Positions 1 through 5,388 of a stretch of DNA of 11,369 nucleotides are shown one piece after another (position 1 is the first letter of the stretch; each line of letters opens with the position of its first letter). The stretch is from contig JAEETG010000050.1 of assembly GCA_016290255.1 (NCBI GenBank), positions 1-11,369 on the forward strand. The letters are read 5' to 3'. This DNA comes from Clostridia bacterium. Lineage in GTDB: Bacteria; Bacillota; Clostridia; Christensenellales; UBA1242. A program made the position numbers and the translations under genes. Under the pieces are notes generated by a model. The model did no database searches, had not been told where the DNA came from, and saw nothing but the letters and a program-made list of their open reading frames with translations.

Positions 1-15
1 AATTTGGAGGAATAA

Positions 16-405
16 ATGGCTCGTATAGCAGGTGTGGACTTACCAAAAGATAAGAGAGTGGAAATAGGTTTAACCTATATCTACGGTATTGGAAGGAAAA
101 AGTCCAATGAAATTTTGGCTGGAACAAAAATCAGCCCAGACATTCGTGTTAAAGATCTATCTGAAAGCGATGTCGCAAAAATTCGTGAATACATTGAAAA
201 GAACGAATTACTTGTTGAAGGTGACCTTCGTAGAGAAGTTAACCTCAACATCAAAAGATTGATGGAAATCGGTTGTAACCGTGGAATCCGTCATCGTCAT
301 AATTTACCAGTTCGTGGACAACGAACAAAAACTAATGCCAGAACAAGAAAAGGTCCAAGAAAGACAGTTTCAAGAGGAAAGGCAAAAGTTGGTAAGAAAG
401 GTTAA
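16..405 (+). CDS. rpsM: 30S ribosomal protein uS13
   Basis: uS13 sits in the head of the small ribosomal subunit, contacts 16S rRNA and helps form bridges to the large subunit and the P-site tRNA. The 129-residue product starts MARIAGVDLP and carries the family hallmarks LTYIYGIG (residues 19-26), EGDLRREV (68-75), NIKRLMEIGCNRGIRHRH (78-95) and the basic tail PVRGQRTKTNARTRKGPRKT, all visible directly. The length is normal for bacteria. The start is set by GGAGG at 6-10, five bases before the ATG. It is the first complete gene of a ribosomal-protein operon whose upstream part lies outside the window, and rpsK follows 16 bp later. RHRHNLPVRG replaces the more usual RHRRGLPVRG, a mild divergence. 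Confidence 0.98.
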   Translation: MARIAGVDLPKDKRVEIGLTYIYGIGRKKSNEILAGTKISPDIRVKDLSESDVAKIREYIEKNELLVEGDLRREVNLNIKRLMEIGCNRGIRHRHNLPVRGQRTKTNARTRKGPRKTVSRGKAKVGKKG

Positions 406-421
406 TAAGGGGGAGAAATAA

Positions 422-802
422 ATGGCTATTGTTAAAAAGAAAAGAAATGCAAGAACACTCTCAACAGGGGCTGTTCACATTAAATCAACTTTCAACAACA
501 ACATGGTTACCATCACTGACGCTAATGGTGAAGTTATTTCATGGTGCAGTTCAGGAGCTTTGAACTTCCGTGGAAACAAAAAAGACACCCCTTATGCAGC
601 ACAACTTGTTGCTGAAACCGCAGGAAAGAAAGCGAAAGAAATGGGATTGAACCAAGTTGCAGTGTATGTTAAAGGCGCAGGAAGTGGAAGAGAAGCTGCC
701 ATTCGTGCACTTCAAAACACAGGACTTGAGGTTACCTCAATCAAAGATGTTTCTGGAATACCATTCAATGGTTGTAGGCCATCTAAAAAGAGAAGGATTT
801 AA
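422..802 (+). CDS. rpsK: 30S ribosomal protein uS11
   Basis: uS11 is a platform protein of the small subunit near the 3' end of 16S rRNA and the mRNA exit region. The 126-residue product has the family core: HIKSTFNNN (19-27), VTITDANGEVISWCSSGAL (29-47), KGAGSGREAAIRAL (84-97) and NGCRP (116-120). A strong GGGGGAG ribosome binding site precedes the ATG. It lies 16 bp after rpsM and 14 bp before rpsD in the same operon. Several positions that are near-invariant in bacteria differ: KGAG instead of KGPG (A86), and S-G-I-P-F-N-G (111-117) instead of the common T-P-I-P-H-N-G, followed by RPSKKRR instead of RPPKRR. The reading frame is intact, so this looks like lineage divergence rather than decay. 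Confidence 0.97.
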   Translation: MAIVKKKRNARTLSTGAVHIKSTFNNNMVTITDANGEVISWCSSGALNFRGNKKDTPYAAQLVAETAGKKAKEMGLNQVAVYVKGAGSGREAAIRALQNTGLEVTSIKDVSGIPFNGCRPSKKRRI

Positions 803-816
803 AAGGAGAATAAATT

Positions 817-1446
817 ATGGCTAAATATTGTGGAGCAGATTGTAGATTATGTCGTCGTGAAGGCTGTAAACTATTCTTGAAAGGCGACCGTTGTGTGACT
901 GGGAAATGCGCTTTAGACAGACGCCCAACAATTCCAGGACAGCATGGAGATGCTAACGCACGCAAAAAGCCTATGGCAGGATATGTTTCGCAACTTCGTG
1001 AAAAGCAAAAAGTTAAAAGAGCATATGGATTGCTCGAAAAACAATTTAAAGAATATTATTTCGAAGGTAAGCGCCAAAAAGGTGCTACCGGTGAAGTTAT
1101 GTTGTCATTATTGGAAAGAAGATTAGACAATGTTGTATATCGTTTAGGTTTTGGAGTATCACGTGCACAATGTCGTCAAATCGTGAACCACGGACACATC
1201 ACCGTAAACGGTAAAAAAGTAGATATTCCATCATACCAAGTTAAAGTAGGAGATGTGATTGCAATTCGTGAAAGCGATCAAAACATTGAACTCTTCAAAG
1301 ATTTGAAGAACAACAAAACAGTGGCACCTAAATGGTTGAAACTTGCTTCTTCAAACATGAGTGGTGAAGTGATCGCAATCCCAGACCGTTCTGATATTGA
1401 TTTGAATATTGCTGAACACTTAATCATTGAGTTATATTCAAGATAA
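817..1446 (+). CDS. rpsD: 30S ribosomal protein uS4, zinc-site form
   Basis: uS4 is a primary 16S rRNA-binding protein that nucleates assembly of the small-subunit body. The 209-residue product has Cys at 9, 12, 26 and 31, the spacing of the zinc-binding (C+) class of bacterial uS4, plus extra Cys at 5 and 17. A helical domain follows, then an S4 RNA-binding domain from about 101 to 163 (RLDNVVYRLGFGVSRAQ... ITVNGKKVDIPSYQVKVGD), and the ending LIIELYSR. AAAAGGAG lies upstream of the ATG. The gene ends in tandem TAA codons and its neighbour rpoA starts 25 bp later. Its place between rpsK and rpoA matches clostridial alpha operons, whereas in Bacillus rpsD is separate. In several bacteria uS4 represses its own operon, but no control structure can be assigned here. 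Confidence 0.97.
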   Translation: MAKYCGADCRLCRREGCKLFLKGDRCVTGKCALDRRPTIPGQHGDANARKKPMAGYVSQLREKQKVKRAYGLLEKQFKEYYFEGKRQKGATGEVMLSLLERRLDNVVYRLGFGVSRAQCRQIVNHGHITVNGKKVDIPSYQVKVGDVIAIRESDQNIELFKDLKNNKTVAPKWLKLASSNMSGEVIAIPDRSDIDLNIAEHLIIELYSR

Positions 1447-1471
1447 TAAGGTTGTGGGAGGATATATTTTT

Positions 1472-2425
1472 ATGATGCAAATAAACAAACCAAACTTGAG
1501 TTTCACTGAAAGTGAAAACGGTGCAGTTGCAACTTTTGTGATTGAACCAATGGAAAAGGGATTTGGAACAACTGTTGGAAACGCAATGAGAAGAGTTCTT
1601 TTGGGAGGTCTTCCAGGAGCAGCACCAGTTGCTGTTCGTATTGCTGGAGTTCAACATGAGTTCTCAACAATCCCAGGGGTTTCAGAAGATGTTGCCGACA
1701 TTATTTTAAACCTTAAGAGTTTAATTGTTAAAACAACAAACACTGAACCAGATTTTAAAACAACAATATACCTAAGAAGCAAAGAGGCTGGAAAGCTTTA
1801 TGCCAAAGACATCATTTTGAATGATTCTGTGGAAATATTGAACCCAGATCTTCTCATTTGCACACTTGCAAAAGGTGCTGTTGTTGACATGGAAATTGTG
1901 ATTGGAAGAGGAAGAGGATATGTCACAGCAAAAGAAAACAAAAATGCCGTTGACAGCATTGGTTTCATTGCTATGGACTCAATCTTCACACCAGTTAAAA
2001 AAGTTAGATATTTTGTTGAAGATGCCCGTGTTGGACAAGACATTAACTATGATAAGTTAACACTCGAAGTCACAACAAACGGAGCAATTTCTGCAAAAGA
2101 AGTGTCTAGTTTGGCTGCAAAAGTTATCAATGACCATATGGCTATGTTCATCGAACTAGTGGAAAATATGGCAAACAACGATATATTAGTTACTTGTCAA
2201 GAAGACAAACAACAAAAAGTTTTAGAGATGTCTATCAACGACTTAGAGTTGTCAGTTAGAAGCACAAACTGTTTGAAGAGATCAAACATTTTGACTGTGG
2301 AAGACTTAGTTCGTAAAACTGATAAGGAACTAGGAAAAGTTCGTAATTTAGGACAAAAATCACTTGAGGAAGTTAAGAACAAACTTGTTGAACTTGGCTT
2401 GTCTCTAAAAAGTGAAGACGAATAA
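1472..2425 (+). CDS. rpoA: DNA-directed RNA polymerase subunit alpha
   Basis: Alpha dimerises to scaffold RNA polymerase assembly, and its C-terminal domain binds UP elements and activators. I choose the ATG at 1472 (317 residues) because GGGAGG at 1456-1461 lies ten bases upstream. An in-frame ATG at 1427 would overlap the rpsD end, adds an unconserved leader and has no binding site. A second ATG at 1475 is a possible alternative. The N-terminal dimerisation domain (about 1-225) shows GFGTTVGNAMRRVLL and HEFSTIPGVSEDV. The C-terminal domain (about 245-310) shows the helix-hairpin-helix pattern SINDLELSVRS, CLKRSNILTVEDLV and VRNLGQKSLEEVKNKL. The length is normal. It is followed by rplQ after 13 bp, the usual arrangement. 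Confidence 0.97.
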   Translation: MMQINKPNLSFTESENGAVATFVIEPMEKGFGTTVGNAMRRVLLGGLPGAAPVAVRIAGVQHEFSTIPGVSEDVADIILNLKSLIVKTTNTEPDFKTTIYLRSKEAGKLYAKDIILNDSVEILNPDLLICTLAKGAVVDMEIVIGRGRGYVTAKENKNAVDSIGFIAMDSIFTPVKKVRYFVEDARVGQDINYDKLTLEVTTNGAISAKEVSSLAAKVINDHMAMFIELVENMANNDILVTCQEDKQQKVLEMSINDLELSVRSTNCLKRSNILTVEDLVRKTDKELGKVRNLGQKSLEEVKNKLVELGLSLKSEDE

Positions 2426-2438
2426 GAGGAGATAAAAA

Positions 2439-2951
2439 ATGGCAGGATATAATAAGTTAGGAAGAAGAGCATCAATAAGAGACTCAATTATTTGTCGTCA
2501 AGTAACAGATTTATTGTGGTATGGAAAAGTTGAAACAACTTTCGCTCGTGCAAAAGCAGTGCAAAGAGTTGCTGAAAAGATTATAACTCTTGCTGTAAAC
2601 ACATATCAAGACACAATAAAAGTAACAAAAACTGTGACAGATGATAAGGGAGTTAAGTCAAAGAAGGAAGTCATTAATGACGGTCCTAAAAAACTTAATG
2701 CTCGTAGAAAGATTATGGCTCAAGTTTATGACATTCAAGAACAAAGAATGCCAAAAGAAGCCAAAACAGCATTTGATGCCAGAACAGAGGGAATTTACCA
2801 CCCACTCATTGAAAAGATTTTCAATGTGTATGGACCAAGATACTTTGCAAGAAAAGAAGCTTCTGGTCAAGGTGGTGGATACACCAGAATTGTTAAGGTT
2901 GGACCACGCCGTGGCGATGCTGCTGAAGTTGCAATTATTCAATTAGTTTAA
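2439..2951 (+). CDS. rplQ: 50S ribosomal protein bL17, long form
   Basis: bL17 lies near the peptide exit tunnel of the large subunit. The N-terminal part (NKLGRRASIRDSIICRQVTDLL, residues 5-26, then KVETTFARAKAVQRVAEKIITLA) and the C-terminal part (GGYTRIVKVGPRRGDAAEVAIIQLV, 146-170) are diagnostic. The 170 residues exceed the roughly 110-130 of most bacterial versions. The extra length is a charged insertion at about 55-118 (including TVTDDKGVKSKKE), between the conserved helix and the IYHPLIEKIFNVYGPRY segment. Similar middle extensions are known in some bL17 proteins. GAGGAG at 2426-2431 precedes the ATG by seven bases. It is the last gene of the operon, followed within 20 bp by a terminator. 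Confidence 0.96.
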   Translation: MAGYNKLGRRASIRDSIICRQVTDLLWYGKVETTFARAKAVQRVAEKIITLAVNTYQDTIKVTKTVTDDKGVKSKKEVINDGPKKLNARRKIMAQVYDIQEQRMPKEAKTAFDARTEGIYHPLIEKIFNVYGPRYFARKEASGQGGGYTRIVKVGPRRGDAAEVAIIQLV

Positions 2952-2968
2952 TTACAAGTTTAATTTTT

Positions 2969-3007
2969 AAAAAAGAACTATAAAACGGCTGCTATAGTTC
3001 TTTTTTT
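2969..3007 (+). terminator. Intrinsic terminator of the rpsM-rplQ operon
   Basis: The arms GAACTATA (2975-2982) and TATAGTTC (2993-3000) form an 8-bp stem, extended by six A-T pairs from the flanking A6 and T7 runs, and are followed by TTTTTTTATTTTT. It begins 18 bases after the rplQ stop codon and closes the ribosomal operon. The loop is ten bases (2983-2992). Confidence 0.93.
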
Positions 3008-3033
3008 ATTTTTACAAATTGCTTTGTTTTTGT

Positions 3034-3061
3034 TTCACATTATCTTTTATTATGTTATAAT
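3034..3061 (+). promoter_or_regulatory. Promoter of the HAD gene
   Basis: TTCACA (3034-3039) is a 5/6 match to the -35 box. A 16-bp spacer follows, then TATAAT (3056-3061) preceded by TGT, an extended -10. The predicted start near 3068 leaves a leader of about 22 bases before the ATG at 3090, with GGAGA just upstream of it. It lies directly after the ribosomal operon terminator, which supports an independent transcription unit. Confidence 0.8.
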
Positions 3062-3089
3062 AAAATTATAAACAAAAGTGGAGAAATAA

Positions 3090-3698
3090 ATGCAAAAAAC
3101 AAAGGTTGTTGTGTTCGATTTTGATAACACACTATATATGGGAATAGATTGGACAAAAGAATGGGCAGAATTCTGCGAAAAAGGCTTAAGATTTGTTTTT
3201 AGAGATTGGGACGATAAAAGATTCAAAGAAATGATTAAAGACGAAAATTTGGTCAATTACACAAGTGATGGCATCATCAAAGTTATTCAAAAATATAACA
3301 AAAATGTTGAAGACTGGATAACATTTCGAACAATTAACGACTGCGACTTAGATTATTCAAATGTCATTAGCATAAGTGAAGAAGTTTTAAAAAGTTTTGC
3401 AAACAACTTTAATCTTTACATTGTTTCAAACTCAACCCACAAAGATATAGAGGACATGGTGTTTAAGTTTGATATTGACCTTAGTTTGTTTAAAGAGATT
3501 ATCATCAATGACTATAAGCACGGAGCGGGCAAGAAATATTTTTATGAAGAAATCATAAAAAAGGAAAAAATTAAACCAAGCGAACTTTTTGTGATTGGTG
3601 ACAGTGAAAACAATGACGTGATTCCAGCCTTGGAACTTGGGGCGAGAGGAAAGGTTGTGAAAGACTGCAACTTTAAAATGGAAGATTTTGACCTCTAA
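3090..3698 (+). CDS. HAD superfamily hydrolase (phosphatase-like)
   Basis: This is a probable cytoplasmic phosphatase of the haloacid dehalogenase superfamily; the substrate is unknown. All four HAD motifs are visible in the 202 residues. Motif I is D10-F-D12-N-T-L, with D10 the expected nucleophile and D12 the general acid. Motif II is IVSNS (S113). Motif III is a Lys at 148/149. Motif IV is GDSENND (D171, D176, Mg2+ binding). The segment 16-100 between motifs I and II is a helical cap rich in aromatic residues (WTKEWAEF, WDDKRF), fitting a C1-cap phosphatase. It has its own promoter. The kinase gene follows 65 bp downstream with no terminator between, so read-through into the kinase is likely. 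Phosphoglycolate phosphatase-like or nucleotidase activity is possible, but nothing in the sequence decides this. Confidence 0.88.
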   Translation: MQKTKVVVFDFDNTLYMGIDWTKEWAEFCEKGLRFVFRDWDDKRFKEMIKDENLVNYTSDGIIKVIQKYNKNVEDWITFRTINDCDLDYSNVISISEEVLKSFANNFNLYIVSNSTHKDIEDMVFKFDIDLSLFKEIIINDYKHGAGKKYFYEEIIKKEKIKPSELFVIGDSENNDVIPALELGARGKVVKDCNFKMEDFDL

Positions 3699-3707
3699 AC
3701 TTTGGTC

Positions 3708-3736
3708 TTGACGAAAAGCATGGGGTGTGTTATAAT
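3708..3736 (+). promoter_or_regulatory. Promoter of the P-loop kinase gene
   Basis: TTGACG (3708-3713), a 17-bp spacer and TATAAT (3731-3736) preceded by TGT form a near-consensus extended -10 promoter. It starts nine bases after the HAD stop codon. The predicted start near 3743 gives a leader of about 20 bases containing AAAGGAG. Confidence 0.88.
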
Positions 3737-3763
3737 GAAATCAGAAAACAAAGGAGAAAGTTT

Positions 3764-4408
3764 ATGCACATAACACTCACAGGAAAACCTTATGCAGGCA
3801 AAGGGGAAACCTCAAAAATTTTGGAAAGGTATGGCTTTGAAGTTGTTCACATGGGTGAACTATATCGAGAAGTTGCAAAAGATAGAGGGCTTGATGTTGT
3901 GGAACTAAATAGGCTCGGTGACACTTCAGTTGATGCGATGGTGGACAAAAAACTTGTTCAAATTGCAACTGAGAGAAAAAATGAAGACCTTGTTTTTGAT
4001 AGCCGCATTGCATGGCACTTTTTGCCAGATTCATATAAGGTGTTTTTAGATGTGACCGCTCACATTCAGGCAAAAAGGGTTATGGGAGCAAAAAGAGACA
4101 GTGAAAAACCTGTTCAAACCATGGAAGAAGCAATCAAAATTGCAAACGAAAGGTGGGAACTTGAAAATTCAAGATACCAAAGACTTTATGGAATAGATAA
4201 CCTTAACCCAAGAAACTACAACCTTGTTGTTGACACTTCACAAAACACGCCAAAACAAAACACCCTAAAAGTTTTGCAAGGCTATTATGGTGGAAAAAAC
4301 AACGGTGTTTATGAGGACGGAGAAGCAGTTTTTCAAACAATTGCAGCAAGGCATTTGAAAACTGTTAAAAGAGCATATGAGCAAGATGTTAAAGCAAGAG
4401 TGCTCTAA
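3764..4408 (+). CDS. Cytidylate kinase-like P-loop NMP kinase
   Basis: This is a probable cytoplasmic nucleoside-monophosphate kinase of the cytidylate/adenylate kinase-like group, moving phosphate from ATP to a nucleotide or related small substrate. The 214 residues begin with beta-strand MHITLTG and the P-loop G7-K-P-Y-A-G12-K13-G14-E15-T16. A GDT at 52-54, VFDSRIAWHFLPDSYKVFLDV (78-98, the usual second strand plus substrate region), R105 and a lid-like stretch 109-138 with the ENSRYQRLYGID pattern of short CMP kinases follow, then NLVVDTS (153-159). ATG 3764 is chosen because AAAGGAG lies six bases upstream. An upstream in-frame ATG at 3725 would start inside the promoter. Odd points are a Glu after the P-loop KG, where adenylate kinases have Thr, and about 45 C-terminal residues I do not recognise. 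The exact substrate is uncertain. Confidence 0.8.
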   Translation: MHITLTGKPYAGKGETSKILERYGFEVVHMGELYREVAKDRGLDVVELNRLGDTSVDAMVDKKLVQIATERKNEDLVFDSRIAWHFLPDSYKVFLDVTAHIQAKRVMGAKRDSEKPVQTMEEAIKIANERWELENSRYQRLYGIDNLNPRNYNLVVDTSQNTPKQNTLKVLQGYYGGKNNGVYEDGEAVFQTIAARHLKTVKRAYEQDVKARVL

Positions 4409-4412
4409 AATG

Positions 4413-4443
4413 AAAAAATCACACATAAATTGTGTGATTTTTT
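4413..4443. terminator. Bidirectional terminator between kinase and GNAT genes
   Basis: AAAAAATCACACA (4413-4425) pairs perfectly with TGTGTGATTTTTT (4431-4443) around a five-base loop. It has a T-run on either strand, starts four bases after the kinase stop and ends one base before the GNAT stop codon, so it can serve both convergent genes. Confidence 0.93.
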
Positions 4444-4444
4444 A

Positions 4445-4990
4445 TTATTCTGCTGTAAAAGAAGTGTAGTCATATTCTTGTTTTATTATATTTTCTTCAA
4501 CAAGTTTTTGAATTTCATCTTTTTTATTCATCGGCTTTTGTTCATTTTTTTCTTTTGTGTCAATTATTTTGTCCACAAACACCGTTGGCTCTTGTTTATG
4601 TTTTTGAATCATTTTGTTTATTGTTGATTCTTTGTCAACAGGTTTTTCCAATCTTTCATAATATTCTCTTTCAATAAATTCATAACCATTTTTATCATAA
4701 AATTCTTTAACATAATCACTTGTTGGTCCATATTTTGCCGCAACATGGTTGCAATCAAATTTTGCAGCCCAATATTCCACAAACTCCAAAAGAGCCGAAC
4801 CAATTCCAAGATTTCTGTTTTCTGGATATGTTTTAATTTGATAAAGCCATAATTCAGCATCCTTTAGTTTGTTAAACTCAGCATAACCAAGTTCATTTTT
4901 TTCCAAATCATAAGCAATTGTCAAATAGTGATTGCGGTCAATTATGGTTTTAACATCAATAAACACATTTTTATCAGTTTTAACAATCAT
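4445..4990 (-). CDS. GNAT family N-acetyltransferase with charged tail
   Basis: This is a probable acetyl-CoA-dependent N-acetyltransferase; the acceptor is unknown. The start is the ATG at 4990, with GAGGGAG eight bases upstream (181 residues). An earlier in-frame start at 5026 lies upstream of the promoter -10 box and is rejected. The GNAT core covers about 1-110: a beta-strand pair (HYLTIAYDLEKNELGYAEF), LWLYQIKTYPENRNLGIGSALLEF with the acetyl-CoA pyrophosphate loop R59-N-L-G62-I-G64, and the closing motif EFYDKNGYEF (96-105). Residues 112-181 form a Lys/Glu-rich extension (PVDKESTINKMIQKHKQ, DTKEKNEQKPMNKKDE) not needed for the fold and likely flexible. It is convergent with the kinase gene and sits downstream of tRNA-Glu on the same strand. 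Confidence 0.85.
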   Translation of the reverse strand: MIVKTDKNVFIDVKTIIDRNHYLTIAYDLEKNELGYAEFNKLKDAELWLYQIKTYPENRNLGIGSALLEFVEYWAAKFDCNHVAAKYGPTSDYVKEFYDKNGYEFIEREYYERLEKPVDKESTINKMIQKHKQEPTVFVDKIIDTKEKNEQKPMNKKDEIQKLVEENIIKQEYDYTSFTAE

Positions 4991-5012
4991 TTTTTTCACT
5001 CCCTCTAAAGTT

Positions 5013-5041
5013 ATTATACCACACAAAAAAGGGTATGTAAA
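5013..5041 (-). promoter_or_regulatory. Promoter of the GNAT gene
   Basis: Read on the minus strand, TTTACA (5041-5036), a 17-bp spacer and TATAAT (5018-5013) preceded by TGG form a strong extended -10 promoter. The predicted start is near 5006, immediately before the ribosome binding site (5005-4999), giving a leader of only about 16 bases. The -35 box overlaps the hairpin at 5025-5046. Confidence 0.88.
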
Positions 5042-5046
5042 TACCC
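5025..5046 (-). terminator. Hairpin plus T-run overlapping the GNAT promoter
   Basis: On the minus strand GGGTAT (5046-5041), a TTAC loop and ATACCC (5036-5031) are followed by six Ts (5030-5025), the shape of an intrinsic terminator. It would stop transcripts coming from tRNA-Glu upstream. The same bases hold the GNAT -35 box, so it could instead, or also, be an operator palindrome. Confidence 0.6.
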
Positions 5047-5140
5047 ATTTTAAACTAACAGTAGATATTGAGGGGACAATTGTTTGTTATTCATATAAAC
5101 ACCAGTTTAAATCCTAAAATCTTTTAGTTTGAATAAAAAA

Positions 5141-5260
5141 TAAGTTAACCGATGTTTTTACTTTTGTGGTACCCCCAAGGGGATTCGAACCCCTATGTCC
5201 AACGTGAGAGGCTGGTGTACTAACCATTATACTATGAGGGCATAAACATCAATTAACTTA
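5141..5260 (-). repeat. Inverted repeat clamping tRNA-Glu, followed by U-run
   Basis: The arms at 5244-5260 and 5141-5157 flank the tRNA. In the minus-strand RNA the leader UAAGUUAAUUGAUGUUU pairs with the trailer AAACAUCGGUUAACUUA at all 17 positions: 12 A-U, 3 G-C and 2 G-U. An extra A-U pair (5261 with 5140) is possible. In the plus-strand RNA the two wobble positions become C-A mismatches, so the structure suits the tRNA transcript. TTTTTTATTC (5140-5131) follows the trailer arm directly. It may act as a terminator with the tRNA as its loop, as an end-protecting clamp, or as a processing signal. Confidence 0.75.
5167..5241 (-). tRNA. tRNA-Glu (anticodon CTC)
   Basis: The 75-nt gene on the minus strand folds into a full cloverleaf with encoded CCA. 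The acceptor is GCCCTCA against TGGGGGT, D arm GTAT/GTAC with loop AATGGTTA, anticodon arm CCAGC-CTCTCAC-GTTGG, four-base variable loop, T arm AGGGG-TTCGAAT-CCCCT and discriminator A. The anticodon CTC decodes GAG as glutamate. The first acceptor pair is G1-U72, a wobble, and pair 5-68 is U-G. The predicted transcription start gives a leader of about 20 nt, and the leader pairs with the trailer. No other tRNA is next to it, so it appears to be a single-tRNA transcript. Confidence 0.95.
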
Positions 5261-5267
5261 TAAACAA

Positions 5268-5296
5268 ATTATATCATAAACAAGGCAACTATTCAA
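5268..5296 (-). promoter_or_regulatory. Promoter of tRNA-Glu
   Basis: On the minus strand TTGAAT (5296-5291), a 17-bp spacer and TATAAT (5273-5268) preceded by TGA give a strong extended -10 promoter. The predicted first base is A5261, so the RNA starts right at the 5' arm of the clamp repeat. It is divergent from the comEC promoter. Confidence 0.85.
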
Positions 5297-5332
5297 GTGT
5301 TTTTTGAAATATCAAAAAAGTTTTTAAAACAC
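5297..5332. repeat. AT-rich inverted repeats between divergent -35 boxes
   Basis: TTTTTTGA (5300-5307) and TCAAAAAA (5312-5319) form an 8-bp palindrome with a four-base centre. Overlapping it, GTGTTTT (5297-5303) and AAAACAC (5326-5332) form a wider repeat. Together they fill almost exactly the gap between the tRNA-Glu -35 box and the comEC -35 box. They could be an operator, UP-element-like tracts or simply AT-rich spacer. Confidence 0.5.
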
Positions 5333-5334
5333 TC

Positions 5335-5363
5335 TATACAGAAAGCGTTTTTTGTATTATAAT
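5335..5363 (+). promoter_or_regulatory. Promoter of comEC
   Basis: TATACA (5335-5340, a 4/6 match to -35), a 17-bp spacer and TATAAT (5358-5363). The predicted start near 5370 lies at the ribosome binding site AAGGGAG (5371-5377), so the leader before the TTG start codon is about 19 bases. Confidence 0.72.
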
Positions 5364-5388
5364 GAGCATAAAGGGAGTTTAGAAAAAG

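Noticed and set aside
783..965. Minus-strand open frame of 60 codons across the start of rpsD
   Set aside because: It is antisense to conserved rpsK/rpsD coding sequence, has no family resemblance, and is explained as a shadow of the real genes. The same holds for the other antisense frames inside rpoA, rplQ, comEC, holA and pgi.
1427..1471. Upstream ATG extension of rpoA (15 residues)
   Set aside because: It would overlap the end of rpsD, has no ribosome binding site and adds residues not found in alpha subunits. The ATG at 1472 has GGGAGG at proper spacing.
5114..5127. CTAAAA-TC-TTTTAG palindrome as tRNA terminator
   Set aside because: It is AT-only apart from the end pairs, its loop is too tight, and no T-run follows it in the tRNA direction.
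5220..5240. TATAAT inside the tRNA D arm as a promoter
   Set aside because: It is part of the normal D-arm sequence of this tRNA. A better promoter lies upstream at the right distance from the tRNA 5' end.
5167..5241. tRNA-Glu as an integration site for a mobile element
   Set aside because: No integrase, no second copy of the tRNA 3' end and no foreign-looking gene is next to it in the window. The flanking repeat is inverted, not a direct att-type repeat.
5362..5382. Possible six-codon leader peptide (ATG AGC ... TAG) before comEC
   Set aside because: Its ATG overlaps the -10 box, so it lies upstream of the predicted transcription start and has no ribosome binding site.
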